Shown piece after piece: positions 32,978 through 43,640 of a DNA stretch of 64,000 nt (positions within the stretch are counted from its first letter, which is position 1; each line of letters starts with the position of its first letter). The notes beneath the pieces are model-generated. The model did not search any database. It saw only the letters and a list, made by a program, of their open reading frames with translations, and had not been told where the DNA came from. Source of the stretch: Enchytraeus crypticus (lineage: Eukaryota > Annelida > Clitellata > Enchytraeida > Enchytraeidae); the NCBI GenBank assembly GCA_905160935.1, contig CAJHZI010000205.1:1287001-1351000 (forward strand), in the 5' to 3' direction. The translations under genes were made by a program, and so were the position numbers.

Positions 32978-33844
32978 TCTGACGGTAATGGGAAAATGGT
33001 ACTGAAACCGACGCGAAGGCCTTATATGTTACACAATTAAGTGCTGGGTTGTCCCTGCTAAGGCGGGAAGCTAGGGCCGTTAGGTTACTTCTATACTTTA
33101 AGAACTCGAGACCTTAATAACATTTCATATTCTATTACAGACAGTCATACATACATGCATACATGACACTGTCTCTAAACTAAATCATTAATGGCTTGTT
33201 ACAGTTACCGTTCACTTAATAAATGTCTTAATAAATGTAACTTCTAGAAATTAATACTTAGAAATATAACTAGACCACATTACCCAGATAGAAGCTGCCG
33301 TCCACAGAAGACAACCCTATAGAAAGACTAAGTAAAACTCAGTTGCTATCTACAGACATGACTACCCTTCTATCTCAGATACTAACTAAGAACTGAGCAT
33401 ACTAGAGATCTGGAATAAGAAGGAAAGACTAGAGAGAGAGAGAGAGAGAGAAAGTACTAGAGATAGTGAGTAAGAATGGAGAATACTAGAGATCTAGAAT
33501 AAGAAGGAAAGACTAGAGAGAGAGAGAGATAGAGCGTACTAGAGACAGAACGCATACTAGACATCTGGAACAAGTAGAAAGCCGTTTATATAGTATCCTA
33601 CAAGAAGAAGCGCGACGCATGCACATTGGACAGGATTTGAATCCACGAGCAACTACATGCCAATGACTCATATAATTGATATTCCAATGAAGAAAGATAC
33701 AAGGTTTAAGTGTCATTAATTAACTGTAGAATAGGATAGGTAAATAAGAGTGCATTTAACTAGTCAAAGGACCACAGATTTAGGACAGGAAAATAACCAT
33801 TAATAATAGTAAATGAAAGACCAGAATGCTTTCATTCCACTATA
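32978..33844 (-). repeat. 5' LTR
   Basis: Same termini and length (867 bp) as the 3' LTR. The TATA box lies near 33581-33592 in element direction. The two LTRs differ by scattered substitutions and small indels, so the insertion is not recent. The leader between LTR and gag (32262-32944) holds no gene, and neither does 33845-34312. Confidence 0.9.
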
Positions 33845-34312
33845 ATATATAGTCATTTCCAAAAGTCAGGCTCAAATCTACCCTTGATCTCGCCCACTCC
33901 TCCTTGATGTCGTCCTCCTAGTTTTATCGCTAATCGTCTATCCTTAAGAAACTGAAAAACTTCTCATTAGCACCCCACGGCAATATAAGAATAACCCATT
34001 TTTCCATTACATTTTAAATTATTCCCTTAATCCCCACCGAGTTTGGTACTTTACCTTTATATACATTAGAGTAATTGTTTGTTAAATCACTTTAAAACAC
34101 GTCTATCTGTTTTCCTTCCTTTCCTTCAAGGACAACTACGTGGGTTACGAAATTTAAATTCAGCAACTGTATTACCTAATGCGCTTCCATTGTATACTTC
34201 ACTGTGGTAACTCTCCATTAAATTGTTCCCCTAAAACCTCTTTATTTCATCTCCATCATGTATAAAATGCTCTTGCTTGTATACTTTGTACTGTTCAGAA
34301 AAATTATACTTC

Positions 34313-35142
34313 TGTATGTCTTACCTTAGCAGGCTAAAGACAAAATAAAATCCTTAAATGTGCAGAACTATTCAAGGGATTAGCATCTGACCTCGTAAAT
34401 TAAACTACACTAATCTCAAAGATCCCGACCTTTACGGATTTACGAACTGACTACTGTAGTTGATATTTAACTATTTTAATATAAAATAAAACGCGAATTG
34501 AATATATACATACAGTTCTCGAAAATAAAGAAATAACCGAATGTTTGAAATCAACGAACATTAATTTAAATTAAATTAAATGTCCTTGTAATATATTCGA
34601 TCATATAACGCGTAGAACTAAAATAATCATAATACTATATCAACCAACGAAAATACAATACGTTGCTCTACTCAATTAATGCATCCAAAACACAAATTCC
34701 ACTATAGGAATATCAACTAATTACTTCCTCAGTAACTGCGTTAGAATAACTTTAATTGTACTCTGGAAACTCTTTCCTCTGATCAACTATTGATCAAGCT
34801 CAAATTTGGACATCATCTAAATGATCAACCACTACTGTTCTGTAGCAGTCTACGCTACTTTTTTCAGTCCTTCCGTTCCTTTTCCAATCCAAAATATCAC
34901 GTGAAATTTAATCTACTCATTCCCTCCGTGACCTTCACGTTCCTCTGCTGTAAACAAACTCCCCCTAGCTCCGCCCACTCCAGTGACCTCAAGCTAAGGA
35001 TAGGCTTAAATAACCTCTAAACTCCTTAATAATAAAAATACTCAAATAGGTTAAAATAATATTATATAACCTTCAATATACATGTATATAAATAATATAA
35101 TTAACCTTACTATACTGAATATCAGGGCATAAATCCCTGACA
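34313..35142. mobile_element. Solo LTR, family L1 (copy 2, inverted relative to copy 1)
   Basis: 830 bp, opposite orientation to 8990-9819 and similar throughout. It ends CCCTGACA and is flanked by the exact 5-bp duplication ACTTC (34308-34312 and 35143-35147). Confidence 0.9.
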
Positions 35143-35154
35143 ACTTCCATACTT

Positions 35155-35665
35155 CTTCTCTTCTTAAGAAACTACATTGACTCCCAATCTCTGAAGTTCT
35201 GAACGGATAAAGTTAAAATTTTCATCTTAAGCCGTCAAATGATTAAACTATGGCAACGTATCTATCTGACAACGTATCTATCTGACAATTTATCAATCTG
35301 TCAATGATCTCTTTGTCTTCGCTCCTTCAGTAAAAATCTTCGTACTATAACTACCATTACATTGCAGATCTGCCATTGGCACTGGATTCTTCTTGTTTAC
35401 TGCTCCAGCAACATGAAATTCTATGAAACAATATCTTTTGTACTTTCCTGGGCAAGCTAAAAACCAATCTCTTTCCGCAATAGGTCTAAATTTTGACCCG
35501 CTTGCCTTGGATCTTGGACTTGCACTGTTTTGATTTCGCTTTCTCTAGTGACTATGTATATTTAGTCGTCATCGCTTAGTGCTTTGTTGCCTAGTGGTGC
35601 TGAGTTTGCTTGATATGTCCTCGATATTGCCTTATGGCGAGCACCGGGAAGTTTTTTATTGATTG
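35155..35665 (+). mobile_element. CR1-like LINE family 2, 3' end fragment
   Basis: The C-terminal coding remnant and 3' UTR (CTTGCCTTGGATCTTGGACT, GTCGTCATCG) match 59960-60347. No frame is open. The stretch 35666-36590 holds only a weak exon-like 66-codon frame (35973-36173) without a proper donor, and I call nothing there. Confidence 0.6.
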
Positions 35666-36589
35666 ATGGTGCGATTGATAAAATACTTAAACAAAGATAC
35701 ATTAAAATAAAGTAATTAAAGTATCAAAAACTAAAATTAACATTTCGAATTGGTTGGAAGAGTTATTCAGGCTCATGATAATGAGTGTACAGTTAGGCAG
35801 TACATTGTGAAAGAAAAATATCAAATAGAATAATAAGAATGAATTGGCCTTTTGAACTGATCTAATTGCCTGGATTTTCAAGTTAAGATTAATGAAGAAG
35901 TTTTGAGATAGGATTGGTTTTAGTCTAGTTTTTTACGCGGTTAGCGAATAGAAATTACTTGTTCATAGATTTATGGTAAGTTTTATTTTAACACATATTG
36001 TAGTGTGTGGTATTTACAATTATATTCCCATAACCTGTGACATGTTGCAGGAACTGTCGGTAGAGCTGAACGGTGCTGGCTGGAATATTGTAGATGTTTT
36101 GGACTCTGATGACAGTAGCGCGTATGGTCTGTCATATTTCTTTTCATATTTTCTGTTTAGTTTATTTACTTAAAAAATACTTGAGAATTTATCAACTCGC
36201 ACTCCCTATAGAAATGAAACTTGCAAATGTTTCCCGATGAAACGAATTCTTTTGCAAATACATATGACACGCTTAAATGCGTATCTTAACCTGGGAAAGA
36301 AAATTTGGGAAAACAGCAGACTCAAAGCCCATTTTCAAAGAAATAATTCAGTTGCCAAGAAAATTAGATTTAAATTTTGAAAAAGAATATTGCATCTATA
36401 TTTTAGGGTCTAAGACTCCTTGATTTTTAATATTAAGCTTATATGATTATAATAATCAATCAATTAATGAGAATTGTAAAGTCCTTTTACCAGACATAAG
36501 GCAATGTCTTAAGCAGTCTTTGCATCAGCAGATGCCAAAACACCGCGAGATGACGACTGAGTTTACAAAGACCTGAAGAGAAAGTGAGA

Positions 36590-36770
36590 TAAAAAACAGT
36601 GCGAGTCTAAGATCCAAGGCTATTTGGTTATAATATTGACCGATGGCGGAAAAGGATGGTTTTAAGCTTGCCAAAGCAAGTTACAAATAAAAGATCGAAG
36701 ATTTTATTGTAGAATATTCCAGAATAGTTTCTTCTTCTGTAGAATTTGAAGAGTGATTAGAGATTTAGAG
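36590..36770 (-). mobile_element. CR1-like LINE family 2, inverted fragment
   Basis: The reverse complement of AAGATCCAAGGC and GATGGCGGAAAAGGATGG matches the family-2 3' UTR. The 70-codon frame at 36773-36985 that follows has no recognised motif. The rest to 37122 shows nothing. Confidence 0.5.
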
Positions 36771-37137
36771 AGATGAGAACAACAGTTTATTTGTTTAGGA
36801 GGGGCATGCTTGTTAAAAGAGCTGTAACGATTCCGGTTTTTAAAGAAAGAAGATCCGATATCGGAAGATTATCACATCGTAAACAAAAAGATAATTTTCT
36901 TATTAATTTAGTAATTCGGGATGAAGAATTTTCGAACTTTGGGATGGAATTTTATACGTTACAGTTCTATGATATGATCATCTGAAAGATAGAATTCAGT
37001 AAGAGAGCATGAAGAAAAGGAAACTTTTGGTTTGATTAGTTTAATTATAAGGAAGACGAAGATTTGGCCAGAGGTATGAGTAGAAGATGTGACAGGCTGT
37101 TTAAGGTCTAAATAATCAAACAAAAATTATTAGTGAT

Positions 37138-37275
37138 GTATGGACTTGGACTTGGACTTGAACTGGACTTAAGTCCAGATTTTGAGGACTTGGACTTGAT
37201 TCTCAAAGACTTGGACTTGGACTTGAACCTCAAGGACTTGGACGTGGACTTGGACTTGGGTGATGAGGACTTCAA
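37138..37275 (+). repeat. Sub-terminal GGACTTGGACTT array, left
   Basis: Degenerate tandem hexamer array inside the left end of hAT-A. The matching array at 39850-39985 has the same orientation. Confidence 0.9.
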
Positions 37276-37329
37276 CACATAGACAATTTTATCAATTTAT
37301 TAAAATGGCTATACAAATTTTGGTTTAAC

Positions 37330-37521
37330 AACAAGAATACATTTCCTTCCAAAACTTTATTCTGCTGCAATGCACGCCCTTGCTGTTCCACCTGCAAGTG
37401 CAGCAGTGGAACGTGTATTCAGTCATGGCGGACTAATTATGAATCCGCATAAATGCACGTTATCTGATAGAACACATTCATCACTAGTATTTCTTAAATG
37501 CAATGGAAGCATGCTGAAATA
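37330..37521 (+). pseudogene. hAT transposase C-terminal fragment
   Basis: An open stretch of about 60 codons with ALAVPPASAAVERVFSHGG and LVFLKCN, the conserved hAT C-terminal dimerisation region (P-A/S-S-A-x-x-E-R-x-F-S then LVFLKCN). The rest of the transposase is absent. Confidence 0.85.
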
Positions 37522-37689
37522 ACATTTCTTGACGCATGAAAGCATTACAAGATATTTAACTATATAGTAAGTTAAGTATCTCATATAAACTTATTCATAA
37601 GTAACTCTAGCTCTAACCGTGATTATTAATAGAATGTTAAAGTTCCATTTGATCTCCTTTATTTCATTTTACGGACTGGTTGCTTTTGG

Positions 37690-39700
37690 AGATTCTTCTT
37701 CTTCAGTGCACTGCCAAGTGGCAGGTTCAAGGTACACATTTATAATAAAAGTCTGTCTTCTCGTTCGACAAGAATACTCCTTAGATCCAGTGGCGTAGGA
37801 GCCGGGGGCAGGGTGGGCGACTGCCCCCGCTGCCCTCAGAATGTAGAGGCAAGGTGGGGCAAAAATTGGGCAAAAAAGCGCAAAAGTGACCTTTTTGTTA
37901 CTGCTGAATTTCCTCTCCCCAGTGGCGCAGTCAGCCCTGGCTAGGAGGACTTGAGCCCCTCCTCTAGCCGAATTCAGTCACTCTTGCCATTAGTCCTGAT
38001 CCGTTTGTGTGGGGATAGGAGCGAGCTGATTAAGTCACATACAATTTTAATCGAGACACCGGCAGAACAACGAAGGGACTGTAGTAGTTTCAGTGCAAAT
38101 ACATATAGTCTAAGTTTTACGATGCTATATCTAATTATAAAACTATTTCATTTTACTCAAGACTTCTGCAACCAACTCTCGTAAAGCATCCTAATCTTAA
38201 AGTTGAATTCAAAATCTCACAGAACGAATCTGAAAGTTGTTTATATGTTAATTTGTTACGCTATAATTTATTTAATATAAATCACATAAAGGTCATCGAC
38301 GTTAACTTGAAGTCGACTTCAAAAAGTGTGTTAGGACAATTAACACATCCTTTGAGCGCAATTAATAAGGACGTAAGGGCGCTCGCTATCTGGCTGAGAG
38401 TCCGAGTCGGTAGATTATTCATTCTACTTTTCATTCAGTTTTGTACTTCATTTGAATGCACTATAGACACTAGATTGCGGTATAAAGTTTTAGAAATTCA
38501 GCTAAGATATCATTTTCTTAATTTATAGCATATGGGCCTAAAGTAAGCAAATACAATAAAATCTATAGATGTACTTCATATATTAAATAGGCCTACCTAA
38601 TTGAGGTTTCGTGCAGTTTATGTTTATTTTATGTCATGATTTGAGAAAATTGCAAATGTTTCTTTTTAATGCGAATTTAAAACGTTTCAGTATATGAATT
38701 TATTCGTTAGGCCTAATTATTTTAGATATTTCTTTATTATCATTTATAAAACATCATAGTGTGAACAACATGTGGGACTACACTCATGAATATTTTGTGC
38801 TTATTGGGCAGATATCACGAATGATGAAGATGGTATATAATTGAAAAGGTTTATAAAGACAAATTCAAAACAGAAAAATAATCCACTATAGTTAATATAA
38901 GATGTTCTGAAAATCCATGTTTTCTAATTTTGAAAATCCCACTTCGGGGAGGGGGTGCAGTACGTAGCCCCCTCCCCGCACCCCACCCCCTTATACAATC
39001 CAAAGGAATCATATTAGTTCTACAGTGTTTAGCAACTACACAAGCTCTAGTCTTGTATTGCAGTATTTCTGTAATGGATTGGAAAGGCTCTTGATCAAGA
39101 ACCTTTCTTTGTATTCGTTACTGATGATATTTTAAAGAATATGTCCTAATACTACCTCTAAATTTTATTAAAATGACATTTTTAATGGTTTAAGATTCTT
39201 GAAATAAAGACGCATACCTGTTAATTTATTGTGTGGATTTGAAACAAAGCAAAACATCGCTTGAATTAAAAAAAACCATATAAAACCTTGCCTGTTAAAA
39301 ATATGTAAGTGCCCTTTTAATTCAGCATGTGCCTTTTTTTTCAAAGCTCGCCCACGCTGCCCTAAAGTGCTTCCTACGCCACTGCTTAGATCAACAATTT
39401 AACCCCTTCACAAAGTCTATGCCTTATCCTTTTCTTATGTATCCTATAATTTGGGAAAAGTATAGCTTCTGAGGTGGTATCCCGTTGCCTTCTTCAGTTG
39501 GATGGATTAATTACCATATAATCCTAGGGAAAATATTTCATGGTGAGGTGCACATGGGACCCCTCTTGCCATCCTCGGCTCCTGCCTTAGTCGCCTCTTA
39601 CACACAGCAGATTGTTTGCTGTTGCCCTATTCTGCAGTGGTCCAACCACACCCGAGCACAATACGGGGAATTTGGAGATCAGTACCAGGTTAATTTCATA
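37690..39700. repeat. Interspersed repeat R, copy 1 (split by hAT-B)
   Basis: 37690-37787 plus 39385-39700 together match 41843-41908 plus 52813-53097, the site of the Polinton. Shared words include CCTTAGATCAACAA, TATGCCTTATCC, CTGAGGTGGT and CAACCACACCCGAGCACAA. The left part also resembles an inverted LINE-A 3' end. Confidence 0.75.
37788..39384. mobile_element. hAT-B, non-autonomous
   Basis: Terminal inverted repeat CAGTGGCGTAGGA with the exact 8-bp duplication CTTAGATC at 37780-37787 and 39385-39392. 1597 bp with no transposase. C/G-rich runs near 37805-37835 and 38940-38990 contrast with an AT-rich interior. Confidence 0.95.
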
Positions 39701-39849
39701 TTTCTTTCTTAAATGATTTATGATTTCTGTTACCGTTTATCGCTTAAAACTACAGTAGCAACTGCTCATTTTTTACAATTTTTCATTATTTACATTTCAC
39801 TTCCTAATGCAAGTATTTATATGACCATAAAGTAATGGGGACTTAAATT

Positions 39850-39985
39850 TGAGTCTCAAGGACTTGGACATGGACTTGGACTTAAGCCTCAAGGGCTTGG
39901 ACTTGGACTTGAGCTTCAAGGGCTTGGACTTGGACTTTAGCCTAGAGGACTTGGACTTGACTTGCACAAAAAGGACTTGTATACA
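39850..39985 (+). repeat. Sub-terminal GGACTTGGACTT array, right
   Basis: Partner of the array at 37138-37275 and in direct rather than inverted orientation. Confidence 0.9.
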
Positions 39986-40114
39986 ACACTGAAAATTATA
40001 ATATCATTTTATTGTATGCCTTATATTGTCAGTTTACCGTTCTTTTAAATACTCATTTTAATTAAGTATTTGAATTTGAAAAGAGAGTGTTAGAATTTAT
40101 ATTTGACAGAACAT

Positions 40115-40255
40115 TAAAAAGCTGGTAAAGCTGATTAACGTCAGTTTCCCCACTCGAAAGCGATGTTAATGACGGGCGAGCCCAGGATTTGAACCCCGCA
40201 CATACTCATCCGCGGTCGAGTATCTTACCGACTTCGCCACTTGCTCCAGCCAGTA
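40115..40255 (-). mobile_element. tRNA-derived SINE, copy 3 (best preserved)
   Basis: The reverse complement starts GGCTGGAGCAAGTGGCG (A box), has the GGTTCAAATCC B box and ends in the CAGCTTTTT tail. Confidence 0.8.
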
Positions 40256-40399
40256 TTACATATGATAGCAAGCATCAGGAAGCACAATTGCTTGTTTATT
40301 ATCCACCAAAAAGAAAAACTTAACTGTCATGATTACAAAAGAACCATTACAAAAGCAAAAACTTTCCATTATTAATTATTAAACTTTCATGAATTTTTC

Positions 40400-40870
40400 C
40401 CGTGTTGTGTCCGGGTTGTTTGAAGAATTGATCAATCGATGACTGCACGTGTCGTAGAAGGCGACTAAAGCACTAAGATCCATACCAACGTCAGAGAGGG
40501 CATTCGGTTGGTGAGCTCCAGAAACTGCTACAAAAATTTAAACGAATGGAAAAGTCTCAATAAGGTAATGACTGATAATATGATGTTGAACAGAGAGGAT
40601 TTGAAACAGTCTGTTCGTGTCCCCACCCTGGTTGAACTGGGATTCAAGGGACGATGATGATGATGATGATGTTGTGTTCGGGTTGTGAAGAATTGACCAC
40701 CGCGACTGCACTTGTAGAAGGCAAAAAATATTAAGATCCAAACCAAAGGCAGAAAGGGCATTCGTTTGGTGAGAACCTAGACTCCAGAAGTTGATACAAA
40801 ATCTTCTAATTCCGACCCGTGTTAAACTGGTATTTAAAGGAAGATAATAATGAGGATGATATAATTATGT
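40400..40870. repeat. Two tandem copies of a repeat ending in (GAT)n
   Basis: The unit at about 40400-40672 (GTAGAAGGCGACTAAAG ... CCACCCTGGTTGAACTGGGA, then GATGATGATGAT) recurs diverged at about 40668-40865. Minus frames across it are artefacts of the repeat. 40871-41630 shows nothing. Confidence 0.7.
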
Positions 40871-41636
40871 AGAATCTATATTTTTGAGTCGAAAACTTCT
40901 TGATATAACATTTTAGTCTTATATTATAGAATAATCAAGTAGCAATTACAGTGTATTAGTTATTTTATCTCACGCCGTGTATTGTCTAGTTGTGATTGCT
41001 TTCAGTCATTTAATTTTCTGTATTCTTCAGTTCGCTTCTTAGTACCTATGGCTTGATATATATTAACATGTACATATTGAACACATATGCAAATGAAATT
41101 TCCTTAGACGTAAAGTAAGATTATATGATGTTCGACATAGTGTTCTGTTTAAAATTATATTTGAAAAATCAACATTAATTTTTAGTTATTCTTTTTTATT
41201 GTTTTTAGTTACGGGCAAAGACTCAACTGAAATGAAGTCATTGAAACCGAGAGTTTACTAATTCTGACCTATACCTGCTGCTAACAGTTTTTAACTAACA
41301 TTCTTAAAATAATTTAATCTGAGGAAATAACAATTGTGTCTTTATCCTTTTATCTCATTGTTTATATCATCATTTCATAGGTATATAGATACAACTAGTT
41401 CTAATTATTATGACGTCATCAGAAGGAATATGTAGATAACTAAAGCACCATCTAAAATAAGAAGTTTTGTTTTCATACATATATATACATGTATATACAG
41501 TATATGTATTATCTGGGACCTTGTGTGTACTGTAAGCAAAAGTTGTCTATCTTGTTTGATAATGTTTAATTTGTATCATTTAAAAGATTGAGCTAGAAGT
41601 AGATTAGCCAAGTTTTACTTTAGGTTCTGTATAATG

Positions 41637-41672
41637 TCTATCTGTCTATCTATATATCTATCTATCTATCTG

Positions 41673-41738
<66 letters not shown>

Positions 41739-41758
41739 AATCTATCGATATATACATG

Positions 41759-41842
<84 letters not shown>
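41637..41842. repeat. (TATC)n followed by (TA)n
   Basis: TATC tetranucleotides at 41637-41742, then TA dinucleotides at 41757-41841. The related CTATCTATCTGTC tract at 53098-53120 lies on the other side of repeat R, so the Polinton separated them. Confidence 0.9.
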
Positions 41843-41846
<4 letters not shown>

Positions 41847-41908
41847 CTCAAAGTCTGCTTTCTCGCTCCATAAGTGCACTCCTTAGATCAACAACCCTTC
41901 ACAATGTC

Positions 41909-42150
41909 AGTTGGGTGCTGTTAAGAGAACCAGGGAGTGGGGAGTACTTTGGCCTGCTTATTTTCAGCAGTTTTTTGCTTACGTGAGCCCTTTTTGTCAG
42001 CACTTTTTTGTTTAAACCAGCACTTTTACTTGATATTGTCAGCACTTTTTTGTTAGCACTTTTTTGTCAGCACTATTTTGTCAGCACTTTTAGGTCGGCA
42101 CATTTTAGTTTACATCAGCATGTATGCATCAGTATGTGTCTGTATGCATC
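41909..42150 (+). repeat. Polinton left terminal inverted repeat
   Basis: The outer 33 bases match the right end well. Further in, both ends hold several copies of GTCAGCACTTTTTTGT, after which similarity fades. Confidence 0.8.
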
Positions 42151-42384
42151 TATCTGTGTGCTGGTGTGCATACCTGCACATCTCTCAGTCTGCACATCTG
42201 TTGTTATGCTTGCAAATTGTAAACACTTTTCCGGTTAAGTGCTGACTAACATTACATGTTTATAAACAGTATGCACTTTTCCGACTCTGAAAGTATTACA
42301 CATCCATTAATGTGCGTTGTGCAATCACTATAGCCAGACACAGGCCAGGGCAGTAGCGGTGGCCAAGTGCTGACATCGTAACAC

Positions 42385-42444
42385 TATATAGTGCAGCTCG
42401 ACATTCTCTCATCATTCGTTCGAAATTTTTCAGCGGAGCAACAT
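42385..42444 (+). promoter_or_regulatory. Predicted promoter of the left terminal gene
   Basis: TATATAG at 42385-42391, and CGGAGCAACAT at 42434-42444 running into the ATG at 42443. The same two words, similarly spaced, lie upstream of the right terminal gene. Confidence 0.55.
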
Positions 42445-43072
42445 GGCATCTATTCGTGTAAGTTATCTTTTAGTACATTATTCGTGTAAATTAGAACTTA
42501 GATATTTTCCAAACTTGTGCGAATAATATTTAGACATGTAGATGACTATATTATAATTTTTTGTATGTTTTAGAAACTAGAGTTTGGTAACAATCGCTTT
42601 GTGAATGTAACTACTTATAATGAGAAAAGTATGTACACGTCAGAGAGCACGAAGCGATTCACAGATTTCCTACGAGCGTCGGGGCAGCGTTGACTCCTTC
42701 ACGTTTCGCCGTCCTATCAATGATAACAGACGAAGTTAACGAGAAGCTCGAGGCTTTAAAGAAACCGCAAGAGTTTGAGTACAGAGCTCTCATTGGCGGG
42801 GGAGTCACTGCGTGGTTCGTTCAGGCTGCTACGCGGTAAACCTGCGGAGATACTTCATACCGGCTGATAAGATGCAGCCGATCCCTACAAAGAAAGGAAT
42901 TTCTCTTCGACCGAGCGAATGGAAACGTCTACTCGAGCACTTCAAAACACTCAGAGCTCAACATCCTGAATTGGATAATGCCGTACCGGTACGGCATAAT
43001 AATGTTCATAATAATCAAATGGCGTCTTATTCGTGTATAAAATGCTACCCTTTCGGTGCAATGGATATTTGA
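42443..43072 (+). pseudogene. PC4-like (transcription coactivator p15-type) Polinton gene, one intron, broken
   Basis: Exon 1 is five codons (42443-42457) ending at donor GTAAGT. The intron runs to TTTTAG at 42573. Exon 2 (from 42574) opens with KLEFGNNRFVNV and hits a stop near 42694. Related sequence goes on in a second frame (TPSRFAVLSMITDEVNEK) and, from 42812, a third with RRYFIPADK and PTKKGISLRPSEWKRL. The last pattern is the PC4/p15 single-stranded-DNA-binding fold signature (KKGISL...W). PC4-type proteins bind ssDNA and modulate transcription or replication. A role in this element is inference. It is convergent with the protease gene. A perfect 20-bp palindrome lies at 42978-42997. 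Confidence 0.6.
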
Positions 43073-43252
43073 TCCTTGACTGCTGACATTTCAGTTGTAT
43101 TTTTAAAATGAAATATTAATAAAATCAAAAACATTTATTCATGTTTTTGCGTTTTATTATAGATTCTCACACACAAACTTATGCGCGATAGTATCATTTA
43201 GCAAAGTATCTTTCGTAAAGCAATTTACGATAGAATCTAAAGTATAATCTAG

Positions 43253-43640
43253 TTATTTCAACAGGCAATAAAATATGCAATAATGTCCACAAAATTTGTT
43301 GAGTACACTCTGCAATTGTTCTTCGCTAAATACATAATCGGTACAATGCAATTATAAAGTTGTAAAAATAGGACGAGGCGGTTCTCCAAACGAATCGAAA
43401 TATTCTCCAGTTCCATCGCTGTTCAAACACATAGCTATCCAGTGCTCGCCGGGTCTGTGGTGAGGATCGGTGTTGGACACTAGCAGCAAGGGTCTTCTCG
43501 CAGGCACGCGACGAGGTAATCAATCGGCAGCAAATATTCCCATCAATAGTCCTATGACATCTATGATATGCTACGACATCTTCTCAAAGATGTCGTAGCA
43601 TATCCTCGGTGTTCATGTTTTCAGTTACTGTAGTCAAATA
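43253..43640 (-). pseudogene. Adenain/Ulp1-type cysteine protease (PRO), broken
   Basis: Minus strand. The catalytic His lies in GEHW (about 43439-43450) and the acidic residue in EYFDSFG (about 43385-43402), in one frame. After a frameshift comes KFCGHYCIFYC (about 43266-43300) with the catalytic Cys. His-Asp-Cys in this order marks the adenovirus-protease/Ulp1 class that matures virion proteins in Polintons. A stop in the N-terminal part and an 18-bp fold-back palindrome (43565-43604) break the 5' part. It lies directly downstream of the major capsid gene. Confidence 0.8.

Larger units (their letters stand above)
20498..33844 (-). mobile_element. 13.3-kb LTR retrotransposon without recognisable RT or integrase
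   Basis: Two direct 867-bp terminal repeats enclose minus-strand gag and protease, a primer-binding site and a polypurine tract. Order in element direction: 5' LTR (32978-33844), PBS, leader, gag, protease, two Asn/Ser-rich frames, a tandem repeat, an inserted non-LTR element, a further frame at 24791-26040, then about 3.3 kb of non-coding sequence and the 3' LTR (20498-21364). No RT, RNase H or integrase motif of its own is visible, although the protease ORF is followed by the kind of linker that normally leads into RT. I saw no clear target duplication. Confidence 0.85.
37131..39991 (+). mobile_element. hAT-A transposon (holds hAT-B and a repeat)
   Basis: Ends TAGTGATGTAT / ATACAACACTG (imperfect terminal inverted repeat) with the exact 8-bp duplication AAAATTAT at 37123-37130 and 39992-39999, the hallmark of hAT. 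It carries the C-terminal end of a transposase and degenerate GGACTTGGACTT arrays just inside each end. Confidence 0.85.

Noticed and set aside
20490..33850. Target-site duplication of the 13.3-kb LTR element
   Set aside because: Flanks (GATAC on the left, ATATA on the right) do not match.
35973..36173. Exon-like frame after an ATGTTGCAG acceptor
   Set aside because: No acceptable donor, and no family recognised.
37920..37990. CAGTGGCGCAGTCAGCC as the start of a further hAT nested in hAT-B
   Set aside because: No inverted partner or 8-bp duplication found, so not called.
40528..40761. His-rich minus-strand frames
   Set aside because: Caused by the (GAT)n tail of a tandem repeat.
41634..41986. 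Frames coding Ser/Ile/Tyr/Leu repeats
   Set aside because: Products of the TATC and TA microsatellites.
43326..43523. 65-codon minus frame in the Polinton
   Set aside because: An alternative frame over the protease; the GEHW and FDSFG motifs lie in a different frame.
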